DNA of 58,491 nt, from NCBI GenBank assembly GCA_027037055.1, contig JALWBR010000018.1, positions 37,923 to 96,413 on the forward strand. The letters are read 5' to 3'. Positions 45,832 to 53,752 of the stretch are shown piece by piece. The notes under the pieces were generated by a model that did no database searches, was not told the origin of the DNA, and worked only from the letters and a program-made list of their open reading frames with translations. Source of the stretch: Aquificales bacterium. GTDB taxonomy: Bacteria; Aquificota; Aquificia; Aquificales; Aquificaceae. Position 1 is the stretch's first letter; each line of letters begins with the position of its first letter. The position numbers were made by a program, and so were the translations under genes.

Positions 45832-45868
45832 CCCTTGTTTATGTAAGTGTTTGATAACAGGACAAGGG
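45832..45868. repeat. Inverted repeat CCCTTGT / ACAAGGG before the sigma-54 promoter
   Basis: Seven-base arms at 45832-45838 and 45862-45868 with 23 bases between. It ends 6 bases before the -24 element. It may bind a second regulator or the activator; as it is upstream of transcription, an RNA role for the operon is unlikely. Confidence 0.35.
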
Positions 45869-45874
45869 AATAAT

Positions 45875-45890
45875 TGGCATGTTAAATGCA
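45875..45890 (+). promoter_or_regulatory. Sigma-54 (-24/-12) promoter of the sulfur operon
   Basis: TGGCATGTTAAATGCA matches the consensus TGGCACGNNNNTTGCA with the invariant GG and GC at the correct spacing and only two departures. Transcription would start near 45902. The reading frame beginning at ATG 45886 lies inside the -12 box, which argues that translation begins at 45916 instead, where GGAGGTG precedes the ATG. Confidence 0.75.
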
Positions 45891-45915
45891 ATATCTCAAA
45901 TACGGAGGTGATTCC

Positions 45916-48117
45916 ATGAAGGGCAGGTTATTAAACGCTTCTTGGATTGAAGATGTTGAATACATAAAAAAGCTTGTAGATGGATACATTAAGGGTGAAA
46001 TAGATGAACATCAATTCAAGAAGGAGAGATTAAAAAACGGTATATACGGTCAAAGGCAGAAGGGTTTCTTTATGGTAAGGGTGAAAGTACCCGGAGGTGA
46101 AATAACACCAGAACAGCTTAAAACACTCGCAGAGATAGGAGACAGGTATTCAAACGGTATATTACATATAACAACAAGACAGGATATACAATACCACTGG
46201 GTAAAGCTTGAGGATATACCCCAAGTTGTAGAAATTATAAACGAGTGCGGATTAACAACAAAGGACGCTTGCGGTGATACGGTAAGGAATGTTACCTCAT
46301 GTTACCTTTCTGGAATATGCCCCCTTGAATTAATAAACGCGGGTCAATGTGCAAGGATAACAACGGAGACATTCCTCGGCATATACAGAAACCTACCACG
46401 GAAGTTTAAGATAACCTTCTCCGGTTGTGAAAAGGATTGTGCTTATGCAAGATTCAACGATGTGGGATTAATCGCAACTGTTAAAGAAAATAAACACGGC
46501 TTTAGAGTATATGTAGGAGGAGGGCAGGGAGATACACCGTATATAGGTAATCTCCTGATAGACTTTGTAGAGCCTGAATACATCCCGAGTATAATAAAAG
46601 CGGTACTTGAGGTTTTTAACAAACACGGAGATAGGAAGAACAAAAGGAGAAACAGGCTAAAGTTCCTTATAGAAAGGATAGGATTTGAAGAATTTAAAAA
46701 CCTCTTCTGGGAAGAATACAATAAAATAGCGGAGGAGGTAAAAGACTTTTCTCCAGAAGTTTTCACCCCTCGCGGAGATTTTCCTTTCGGAAATCCCATA
46801 ATTCAAAAGGACGGCAGATATGCCTTAAATATACTTTTAAGAAAGGGCAACATAACCTCACCCGAGGTTGAAACAATTGCGGATATAGGTATAAGGTACT
46901 CCCTAAGCATAAGATTGACCCAGGATCAAAATATACTCCTTTATAACATACCCGAGGAGTATGTTAGTGAAATAAGGAATACACTTACAGCACACGGTTT
47001 TGATCTTGAAGGAGCGGGAAGTATAAGGGATATAGTATGTTGTCCAGGTTCGGAGACATGCAGTCTCGGGATAACTTCTTCACGCGGGGTTACGGAAGCC
47101 ATAGAGAAAATAGTAGATAAATTTTCCCACCTACCCGTAAGGATAAAGATAAGCGGTTGTCCAAACTCATGCGGTCATCACCATATAGCGGATATAGGTC
47201 TTCACGGAGTTGCCAAAAAGATAAACGGAAAACTCGCCCCCCACTATGTTTTTCACTTCGGAGGAACACCCACAAAGATAGGAGAAAGATCCCTCAAGAT
47301 ACCTGCTAAGAATGTGCCTACAGCGATAGAGGATATCCTTAGCTATTATGAAGCACTGAAAAGGGAAGGTGAAACATTTACAGAATTCCTAAGCAGGGTG
47401 GGTGAGAAAGATCTCAGGGGGATCCTTCAAAAGCATCTGCACCTTAGGGAAGGCGTTGACTACTTTAAGGATTTCGGTTCCGATAAGGAGTTCTCCTTAG
47501 AGGAAGTAGGAGTAGGTGAATGTATGGGCATAGTTGCTGATATGGTTGAAACATCAATAAGTGAAGCGGAAAGGATAGTCTCTCAAGCAAAGGCACATAT
47601 TCAGCAAGGATTTGAAGAAGATGCATATGTACACCTTAAAGAAGCCCTTATAGTATTGTGCAAAGGAATGCTTGTACCCTTCGGTGTAAAAGCGGAAGGA
47701 GAGGAAGCCATATTTAAATTTGCTGAACATGTTATAGGAAGAAGGTATATAGATGAAAAATTTTTGAATTTGTTGAAAAAGGAAAATCCATCAGTCGGGG
47801 AGGTTGAAGAGTTCATAAGTGCTTGCAGAAAAGCCTATGAGCTTCTTAAAAGGCAAACAAAAGAGAAATTGGAAAAAGGCATAAAGGATAAAGCAAGAAA
47901 AGAGATAATGGATCTCAGAAATGAAGAATGCCCGTACAACTTCATACTTGCAAAACAAAAAATAGAATCAATGGAGATAGGTTCCGTCCTTGTTGTACTG
48001 CTTAAAGACGAAGAATCAGTAATGAGTGTTTCCGCAAGTATGAGGGATCATGGCCATGAAGTTATAGATGTAGATAAAGAAAATTCCCATTATGTATTGA
48101 CAATAAGGAGGAGGTAG
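45916..48117 (+). CDS. Sulfite (nitrite) reductase with two complete Cys motifs, fused to a TusA-like domain
   Basis: A 733-residue protein. Residues 1-500 are a NirA/Sir-type sirohaem reductase built of two similar halves. The N-terminal half has C129-x5-C135 (CYLSGIC) and C171-x3-C175 (GCEKDC); the C-terminal half has C376-x5-C382 (CPGSETC) and C415-x3-C419 (GCPNSC). Usual enzymes keep the motif only in the second half. Residues about 505-655 are helical. Residues 664-733 match TusA (MDLRNEECP, with C672, then SMEIGSVLVVLL and DHGHEVIDVD). Sulfite is the likely substrate, as APS reductase and ATP sulfurylase genes follow. The ATG at 45916 is supported by its SD and the sigma-54 promoter. 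Confidence 0.88.
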   Translation: MKGRLLNASWIEDVEYIKKLVDGYIKGEIDEHQFKKERLKNGIYGQRQKGFFMVRVKVPGGEITPEQLKTLAEIGDRYSNGILHITTRQDIQYHWVKLEDIPQVVEIINECGLTTKDACGDTVRNVTSCYLSGICPLELINAGQCARITTETFLGIYRNLPRKFKITFSGCEKDCAYARFNDVGLIATVKENKHGFRVYVGGGQGDTPYIGNLLIDFVEPEYIPSIIKAVLEVFNKHGDRKNKRRNRLKFLIERIGFEEFKNLFWEEYNKIAEEVKDFSPEVFTPRGDFPFGNPIIQKDGRYALNILLRKGNITSPEVETIADIGIRYSLSIRLTQDQNILLYNIPEEYVSEIRNTLTAHGFDLEGAGSIRDIVCCPGSETCSLGITSSRGVTEAIEKIVDKFSHLPVRIKISGCPNSCGHHHIADIGLHGVAKKINGKLAPHYVFHFGGTPTKIGERSLKIPAKNVPTAIEDILSYYEALKREGETFTEFLSRVGEKDLRGILQKHLHLREGVDYFKDFGSDKEFSLEEVGVGECMGIVADMVETSISEAERIVSQAKAHIQQGFEEDAYVHLKEALIVLCKGMLVPFGVKAEGEEAIFKFAEHVIGRRYIDEKFLNLLKKENPSVGEVEEFISACRKAYELLKRQTKEKLEKGIKDKARKEIMDLRNEECPYNFILAKQKIESMEIGSVLVVLLKDEESVMSVSASMRDHGHEVIDVDKENSHYVLTIRRR

Positions 48118-48771
48118 ATGGAAGTTAAAGAGATATTAAAAAAGTATATTGAAAAGTTCGGAGAAAAGTCATGTTTCACATGCAGTTTTCAGGTTGAAGA
48201 TGTTGTTATACTTCACATGCTACTTGATATAAAAAGGGATATCCCCGTACTCTTCATAGATACAGGTTATCACTTTGAAGAAGTATATAGGTTTGTTGAT
48301 AGACTTTTAAATGATTGGAACTTTAATCTAAAAGTAATAAAACCTGAGCTGGAAGTAGCGGAATTTGAAAAAAAGTACGGAAAACTTTACAAAAGCAATC
48401 CTGACATGTGTTGTAAATTAAGAAAGGTAGAGCCTTTATTCAAAGAGCTAAGAAACTACAACCTATGGATAACAGGCTTAAGGAGGGAACAATCACCTAC
48501 AAGGGCAAATCTTGAGATAGTTGAAAGGGTAGTCCTGCCAGGCGGTAAAGAAATTGTGAAATTAAATCCGTTGGCTTACTGGACATGGAAAGAGGTATGG
48601 GATTATACTGTTAGAGAAGGGTTACCGTATCTGAGCCTTTACGACGAGGGTTACACAAGTATAGGGTGTGAACCCTGTACTGCACTTCCGGTGAAGAAGG
48701 ACGATCCGAGATCGGGCAGATGGGGAGGTAAGAAGTTAGAATGCGGAATACATACCTTCTATAAGGAATGA
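48118..48771 (+). CDS. cysH: APS reductase (CysH, iron-sulfur type)
   Basis: A 217-residue thioredoxin-dependent reductase that makes sulfite from adenylyl sulfate. The cluster ligands are the CC of DMCCKLRKVEPL and the CxxC of GCEPCTALP, so it is the [4Fe-4S] APS type rather than the PAPS type. WITGLRREQSPTRA binds substrate, and the catalytic cysteine lies in LECGIH at the end. The ATG follows the reductase stop without a gap. Product sulfite would be used by the enzyme encoded just upstream. Confidence 0.94.
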   Translation: MEVKEILKKYIEKFGEKSCFTCSFQVEDVVILHMLLDIKRDIPVLFIDTGYHFEEVYRFVDRLLNDWNFNLKVIKPELEVAEFEKKYGKLYKSNPDMCCKLRKVEPLFKELRNYNLWITGLRREQSPTRANLEIVERVVLPGGKEIVKLNPLAYWTWKEVWDYTVREGLPYLSLYDEGYTSIGCEPCTALPVKKDDPRSGRWGGKKLECGIHTFYKE

Positions 48772-48775
48772 AACC

Positions 48776-49540
48776 ATGGAAATTATCGCAGGCTTGATAA
48801 TAGGCTTACTTATAGGATTAACGGGCATAGGTGCAGGGACAATTACAGCCCCTCTCCTTATAATGGTATGGAATATTGATCCCCCGATCGCTGTGGGAAC
48901 GGCACTCTTTTTTTCAACTGTAGTAAAAGCTGTATCATCCCTCACCTATCTCAAGGCGGGGAATATTGATAAGAAATACATAACAATAATGGCGGGGGGC
49001 GGGATACCAGGCGTGATAGGAGGGTCGTGGCTGATAAATGTTATGGATAAAGATTTCAGATCCTTGGTACTTTTGATTGTGGGACTTATAGTATTAATTT
49101 CATCACTTATCAACATATTTACATGTCTATTCCCCTACAAAGAATACTTCAGTAAATTCGGAGACAAACCGCCCCTTTTTCTGTTGCCCCTAAGTGCCCT
49201 TATAGGATTGGAGGTAGGCTTTACATCCGCAGGTGCGGGCGCCTTAGGAACAGCATTTTTACTCCTATTCACAAAGATGAACATATCAAAGATAATAGGA
49301 ACAGACCTTTCCTTCGGACTTATAATCTCTTTCGTAGGAGCACTGTTACACAGCGGTTACGGAAATATAGAATGGGGCATACTAAAGCTTATGCTGATCG
49401 GCGGTGTTGTAGGCGCACTTATAGGATCCTTCTTAGGAAACAGGTATCCCCGAAATAAACTAAAGCTCGTAGTTTCCCTTATGCTTCTTATTATTGCATC
49501 AAATCTAATCTATAAATCAATAGAAGGAGGTATGATATGA
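48776..49540 (+). CDS. TauE/SafE-family transporter
   Basis: A 254-residue integral membrane protein with about eight hydrophobic helices arranged as two repeats. Family signs are GLTGIGAGTITAPLL near the start and GFTSAGAGALGTAFLLL in the second half. TauE/SafE proteins export sulfite or sulfoacetate, and some import sulfate-type anions. Location between cysH and sat points to a sulfite or sulfate role, but direction is not decidable. It starts 4 bases after cysH and overlaps sat by 4 bases. Confidence 0.9.
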   Translation: MEIIAGLIIGLLIGLTGIGAGTITAPLLIMVWNIDPPIAVGTALFFSTVVKAVSSLTYLKAGNIDKKYITIMAGGGIPGVIGGSWLINVMDKDFRSLVLLIVGLIVLISSLINIFTCLFPYKEYFSKFGDKPPLFLLPLSALIGLEVGFTSAGAGALGTAFLLLFTKMNISKIIGTDLSFGLIISFVGALLHSGYGNIEWGILKLMLIGGVVGALIGSFLGNRYPRNKLKLVVSLMLLIIASNLIYKSIEGGMI

Positions 49541-50697
49541 TTGCGGAGCCTCACGGAGGGAAACTTGTACTCAGAAAAATACCAGACAGTTTCAAGGAAA
49601 CATTTATGGAAGAGGCAACATCTCTTCCCTCAATAACGGTTGATGTTGATACTATACTTGACATGGAAAACATAGCCAAGGGTGTATTTTCCCCACTTGA
49701 AGGTTTTATGACCAGAGAGGAACTTGAGGAAGTAGCCCATAAGATGATGCTCCCGTCCGGAGAAGTATGGACCATACCAATCCTGCTTCAATTGAAGGAA
49801 AAGCCATCATTTTCAAAGGGAGAACGCATAGCCATAAGGGATACCAATCTGAAGATAATAGGTGTCATGGATATTGAGGATGTTTTCAAGATAGATCTTG
49901 AAAGGATCGCCAAAGCGGTATGGGGTACGGATAGCAGGGAACATCCCGGTGTAAGCCTGTTCTATTCAAAGGGTGAGTGGGCTATAGGAGGCAAGATATG
50001 GCTCGTGGAAGAGGCTGACTTTCCCCTCAGAGACTGGGAACTTGAACCTTCAGAGACAAGAAAGATATTTTCATACAGAGGCTGGAAAAAGATAGTCGGT
50101 TTTCAAACGAGGAATGCCCCCCACAGGGCACATGAATATTTACAGAGGCTCGCCCTTGAAATAGGAGACGGCTTATTTATAAACCCCATAATAGGCAGAA
50201 AGAAAAAGGACGATTTTGATTCCGGTTTGATAATAAGGGCTTATGAATTGTTGATAGAAAAATTCTTCCCGAAAGAAAGGGTTATCATGGGAGGACTTGC
50301 AACCTCAATGAGGTATGCGGGACCAAGAGAGGCAGTATTCCACGCCATAATAAGAAAGAATTTCGGATGTACCCACTTCATAGTAGGTAGGGATCACGCG
50401 GGTGTGGGCAACTTTTACGATCCCTTTGAAGCCCACAGGATTTTTGACAAGCTTCCCCAGGACATAGGTATAGAGATAATAAAGGTAGGCAATGTCTTTT
50501 ATTGCTCCGTTTGTGGAGGAATCGCATCCGACAAAACATGCGGACACGGAGATAAATACAGAACTTATGTAAGTATGACAAAGGTAAGAAAGATGCTGAT
50601 GGAAGGAACCATGCCCCCCTTGGAAATGGTAAGACTTGAGATAGCAAAACTTCTTGTAGAATATACGCATAGTAAGATCAAAAGGATGGTTGAATGA
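49537..50697 (+). CDS. sat: ATP sulfurylase (sulfate adenylyltransferase)
   Basis: A 386-residue homo-oligomeric type ATP sulfurylase. The PUA-like N-terminal region is followed by the catalytic part with GFQTRNAPHRAHEYLQ (QTRNxxHxxH), IIGRKKKDDFDSG, GGLATSMRYAGPREAVFHA and FIVGRDHAGVGNFY. A C-terminal cysteine/histidine group (YCSVCGGIASDKTCGHG) may bind zinc, as in bacterial forms of the dissimilatory kind. It makes APS for the upstream reductase, or ATP from APS if run backwards. Its ATG overlaps the transporter stop and its stop overlaps cobO. Confidence 0.95.
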   Translation: MIAEPHGGKLVLRKIPDSFKETFMEEATSLPSITVDVDTILDMENIAKGVFSPLEGFMTREELEEVAHKMMLPSGEVWTIPILLQLKEKPSFSKGERIAIRDTNLKIIGVMDIEDVFKIDLERIAKAVWGTDSREHPGVSLFYSKGEWAIGGKIWLVEEADFPLRDWELEPSETRKIFSYRGWKKIVGFQTRNAPHRAHEYLQRLALEIGDGLFINPIIGRKKKDDFDSGLIIRAYELLIEKFFPKERVIMGGLATSMRYAGPREAVFHAIIRKNFGCTHFIVGRDHAGVGNFYDPFEAHRIFDKLPQDIGIEIIKVGNVFYCSVCGGIASDKTCGHGDKYRTYVSMTKVRKMLMEGTMPPLEMVRLEIAKLLVEYTHSKIKRMVE

Positions 50698-51206
50698 TTC
50701 TCGTTTATACAGGAGACGGGAAAGGTAAGACAGAGGCAGCCTTCGGACTTGCCTTAAGGGCAATAGGCGCGGGATTGAAGGTTGCGGTTGTCCAGTTTAT
50801 AAAGAATGAGGATTGGTTCTCGGGAGAAAGGGAAGCAATAAAAAAATTCAACATTCCTATAGATATATATGTAATGGGTGCAGGCTTTTCGTGGGAAGCT
50901 CCAAAGGGCTTCCCCTCTCACAAAAGGGCGGTGGAAGAGGCATGGGAAAAAAGTAAAGATTTGATGAACTCAGAGGCAGATCTCATTATATGTGACGAAA
51001 TAAATGTCGCTATGTCTCTTAACATGCTTCCGGTTGATGAGGTAGTAGAGTTTATAAAAAATAAAAGAGAAGAGAAACATATATGTTTGACGGGCAGAAA
51101 TGCACCCCAAGAGATAATAAAGATGGCTGATTATGTTACAGATTTCGTTGAAATAAAACACCCGTTTAAGAAAGGTCTAAAGGCTATAAAAGGTATAGAC
51201 TTCTGA
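50694..51206 (+). CDS. cobO: Cob(I)alamin/corrinoid adenosyltransferase (CobO/BtuR)
   Basis: A 170-residue P-loop enzyme that adenosylates corrinoids. It has YTGDGKGKTEAAFGLALRA (P-loop), VVQFIKNEDWFSGE, ICDEINVAM and CLTGRNAPQEII, the standard CobA/BtuR order. It overlaps sat by 4 bases and so shares the sigma-54 operon. A cobalamin gene in a sulfur operon is odd. A shared tetrapyrrole precursor with siroheme, used by the reductase, is one possible reason, although this enzyme works after that branch point. Confidence 0.93.
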   Translation: MILVYTGDGKGKTEAAFGLALRAIGAGLKVAVVQFIKNEDWFSGEREAIKKFNIPIDIYVMGAGFSWEAPKGFPSHKRAVEEAWEKSKDLMNSEADLIICDEINVAMSLNMLPVDEVVEFIKNKREEKHICLTGRNAPQEIIKMADYVTDFVEIKHPFKKGLKAIKGIDF

Positions 51207-51214
51207 GTTTGAAG

Positions 51215-51220
51215 TAAAAT
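51215..51220 (+). promoter_or_regulatory. -10-like box just before proB
   Basis: TAAAAT, 9 bases before the ATG at 51230, with no SD. proB may thus have its own near-leaderless transcript besides read-through from cobO. Confidence 0.35.
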
Positions 51221-51229
51221 TTACCCCTA

Positions 51230-52300
51230 ATGGGAGTCAAGAAAATAGTTATAAAGGTTGGTTCAAATCTTCTAAGCACCCCTGAGGGCTACATTGATCT
51301 TTCCTTTATATCAAGACTATCGTACAGGATAAAAAAAATAATGGACAGTAATATTAAAGTACTTCTTGTATCTTCTGGAGCGGTCTTATGCGGAGCTAAC
51401 AAGCTTGGAATAAAGGAAAAACCGAAAGATCTTATAGAAAAACAGGCTCTGTCTTCCGTAGGTCAAGCCTATTTGATGCATATATACGATCAAATATTTT
51501 CAAATTACGATATTAAGGTAGGTCAAATACTCCTCACCCTTGATATATTCAAAGACACTGACAAGTTTAACAATGCAAAGAAAACCATAGAAAACCTTTT
51601 TATAAAGGGAGTACTTCCCATCGTAAACGAAAACGACACGGTAGCGGTAAGCGAACTGATATTCGGAGATAACGACTTTTTGGCTGTATATACAGCCTAT
51701 ATGATAGAGGCGGATATGATAATTATGCTTTCAACAGCGGGCGGTTTGCTTAATGATAAAAACGAGATTATAAAGGATGTCAAAAATGTGGATGAGGTTT
51801 TCAAATATGTAAAAGGAGTAAGCAGTACCTTTGGAACTGGGGGTATGAGAAGTAAGCTTGAAGCATCCCGTATAGCTTCGCTTATGGGAATACCCGTCAT
51901 AATAACCCACAGGGACGAAAATCTTGAGGACACTATAAATATGAATACAAAAGGAACAATAATATATCCGTCCGAAAAGCCCATAAAAAGCAGGAAAAGG
52001 ATAGTAACCTTTATAAGCCAACCTAAGGGCATAGTTTATATAGACGAAGGAGCTGTAAAGGCTATTAAGGGAAGAAAGAGTCTTTTACCCGCGGGTGTAA
52101 TTTATGTTGAAGGTAACTTTAACAAGGGAGACATAGTGAATATAGCGGACAGGGAAGGTAATATAGTGGGGAGAGGAAAAGTTCAATTTTCATCCGATGA
52201 ATTAAAAATTGTAAAAGGTAAAAAGAGTAAGGATGTTAAAAAATTAATCAAGAATGCACAGGAAGAGGTAATACATGCGGATAATATAATAGTTTACTGA
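51230..52300 (+). CDS. proB: Glutamate 5-kinase with PUA domain
   Basis: A 356-residue enzyme for the first step of proline synthesis. The amino-acid-kinase domain (1-260) has VIKVGSNLL, VSSGAV, QALSSVGQA, VNENDTVAV and TGGMRSKLEA. A C-terminal PUA domain follows (GIVYIDEGAVKAI, RKSLLPAGV, VGRGKV). It starts 23 bases after cobO, in a spacer with a -10-like box but no SD. proA is not adjacent. Confidence 0.95.
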   Translation: MGVKKIVIKVGSNLLSTPEGYIDLSFISRLSYRIKKIMDSNIKVLLVSSGAVLCGANKLGIKEKPKDLIEKQALSSVGQAYLMHIYDQIFSNYDIKVGQILLTLDIFKDTDKFNNAKKTIENLFIKGVLPIVNENDTVAVSELIFGDNDFLAVYTAYMIEADMIIMLSTAGGLLNDKNEIIKDVKNVDEVFKYVKGVSSTFGTGGMRSKLEASRIASLMGIPVIITHRDENLEDTINMNTKGTIIYPSEKPIKSRKRIVTFISQPKGIVYIDEGAVKAIKGRKSLLPAGVIYVEGNFNKGDIVNIADREGNIVGRGKVQFSSDELKIVKGKKSKDVKKLIKNAQEEVIHADNIIVY

Positions 52301-52337
52301 TGTTCAAATCAGTTAAATTTAACTCTTGAAAAAAGTA

Positions 52338-52367
52338 TTTACATTCCGTTAATTATAAAAATAGTAT
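52338..52367 (+). promoter_or_regulatory. Sigma-70-type promoter of the Cyc2-like gene
   Basis: TTTACA (52338-52343), an 18-base spacer and TAGTAT (52362-52367). The start would fall near 52374, giving a leader of about 45 bases with SD AAGGGAGGTG. The next 21 bases form a palindrome. Confidence 0.55.
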
Positions 52368-52368
52368 G

Positions 52369-52389
52369 GGTGTAAATCTTTTTTACACC
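52369..52389. promoter_or_regulatory. Palindrome across the start point of the Cyc2-like gene, likely operator
   Basis: Perfect 8-base arms GGTGTAAA (52369-52376) and TTTACACC (52382-52389) with a 5-base TCTTT centre. It begins 1 base after the -10 box and covers the expected start site, a usual repressor position. As RNA it could also form a 5' hairpin. It is unlikely to be the proB terminator, since no U tract follows. Confidence 0.5.
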
Positions 52390-52418
52390 TGTTCAAATTT
52401 CCTTAAGGGAGGTGCAAA

Positions 52419-53708
52419 ATGGAAAAGCTTAGGTTCCTTCTGAGTTTGGTTGCGCTAACCACACTTTTCATATTTTATGATCTGTCTTACGGCGTTCCGT
52501 CTTTTGCGAGGCAAACGGGTTTCTCCTGCAGTACATGTCATACCATACCCCCGAGGCTGAACAAATTCGGAACCCTTTATAAGATAAGCGGTTATACATC
52601 GGGTGTTAATATAAAACAGATTGATATAGGCGACGGTAAAACATTAAATAATTTCAATCCAATTGCAATAAGGGTTATTTCCCTGCTATCCGAAAAGAAA
52701 TCCTACAAAGATGAAGCAGAAACCCTCAAAGTAGAAAATGTTCTTATATACTTTGCGGGTAAGGTAAGTGATGATGTAGGAGCATTCATAGTCCCGAATC
52801 TTGAAGCTTCTGGAGATCACGGCTATGAGGCGGGCGTTCATGTTGCAAGATTGGCTTTTGTAAAAGACACTGGAGCCAATGTATTCGGTATAGTGGGCGG
52901 TATAACAAGCCCCGCAGGTGTTGATCCATTCAACACCCTTGATCCCATGAGAACAGAAATGTTCCCCGTTCAAGCGCCGATGCCCTACTTTATGTCCATG
53001 GATGCAAACGGTGACGGGCAGGCTGAACAAATGGATATGGGTTCTATGATGCTCTTCCCCTCTTTGTATGGTCACGACCAAAAGGGTATTTCAGCTTATG
53101 CACTTATAAAGAGTATGGTCTATGTTAATGCGGGTATATATACAGGTGGTGGTGGAACCGTTATGGAAAACATGAAGGCGGAAGAGCTTGCGGGAGGCGA
53201 TTTTGACTTTTACGGAAGGATAGCCTTCATGCCGAATTTGAAGGTGGCTGATGTCAATGTTGGTATATTCGGTTATTCGGGAAGGGATAAGATCCATGAT
53301 TCTGGAGAAAATAAAAATGTCAGCTCCTACGGAATTGATATAGGAGTGCAGGCACCGATAACTTCTTCCCTGATGGCTGAGCTTCTTGCAAACTATACAA
53401 CAGGAAAAATAGGAGAGGATGAAGCAAGCGGTTATCAGTTATGGGGAACCCTTTACTTCAAAAGAATGATTGCCCTGACCCTCGGCTACGGTGCAAGTGA
53501 TAGCACCCTTATGAATATGAACGCTATGGGTAGCAATCCCGAAATGAGAATGGGAGGTAAACAAAGCGGTATAACCGCCCATATCTCCTATGCATTCAGA
53601 CCGAATGTTAGATTCGGTGTTGAATACTCCTCCGTAAATACGGAGTTCAGCGGAACAGATTACGAAAACATAAACTCCACAGCCCTACTCCTTGATCTTG
53701 ATTTCTAA
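52419..53708 (+). CDS. Cyc2-like fused monoheme cytochrome / outer-membrane porin
   Basis: A 429-residue protein with a signal peptide (about 1-25) followed at once by a heme motif, FSCSTCH (C37, C40, H41), in the context FARQTGFSCSTCH...LNKFGTLYKISGY. This is very like the N-terminus of Cyc2 iron oxidases, where FARQTG, CXXCH and FG..FK..GY are conserved. The remaining 370 residues form a beta-barrel ending LLLDLDF. Cyc2 takes electrons from Fe(II) at the cell surface. Two Met-rich loops (MDMGSMM; MNMNAMG...MRMGG) and a calcium-like DANGDGQAE are unusual. Function by similarity, not proven. Confidence 0.75.
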   Translation: MEKLRFLLSLVALTTLFIFYDLSYGVPSFARQTGFSCSTCHTIPPRLNKFGTLYKISGYTSGVNIKQIDIGDGKTLNNFNPIAIRVISLLSEKKSYKDEAETLKVENVLIYFAGKVSDDVGAFIVPNLEASGDHGYEAGVHVARLAFVKDTGANVFGIVGGITSPAGVDPFNTLDPMRTEMFPVQAPMPYFMSMDANGDGQAEQMDMGSMMLFPSLYGHDQKGISAYALIKSMVYVNAGIYTGGGGTVMENMKAEELAGGDFDFYGRIAFMPNLKVADVNVGIFGYSGRDKIHDSGENKNVSSYGIDIGVQAPITSSLMAELLANYTTGKIGEDEASGYQLWGTLYFKRMIALTLGYGASDSTLMNMNAMGSNPEMRMGGKQSGITAHISYAFRPNVRFGVEYSSVNTEFSGTDYENINSTALLLDLDF

Positions 53709-53713
53709 CAAGT

Positions 53714-53735
53714 AAGCACCCCTTCCGGGGTGCTT
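53714..53735 (+). terminator. Hairpin terminator of the Cyc2-like gene
   Basis: A 9-base-pair stem AAGCACCCC / GGGGTGCTT with TTCC loop, starting 5 bases after the stop codon and followed by TTCTG and a later T-rich stretch. It isolates this gene from the downstream ppx. Confidence 0.75.
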
Positions 53736-53740
53736 TCTGC

Positions 53741-53746
53741 TAAACT
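53741..53746 (+). promoter_or_regulatory. -10-like box just before the ppx gene
   Basis: TAAACT, 6 bases before the ATG at 53753, no SD. As a terminator lies just upstream, ppx needs its own promoter, and this is the only candidate seen. Confidence 0.4.
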
Positions 53747-53752
53747 CTTTTT

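Noticed and set aside
45886-45915. ATG at 45886 as start of the sulfite reductase
   Set aside because: It lies within the -12 box of the sigma-54 promoter, so it would not be transcribed; the ATG at 45916 has a strong SD.
52369-52389. The palindrome as a terminator of proB
   Set aside because: No T tract follows the second arm, and it lies just after a good -10 box.
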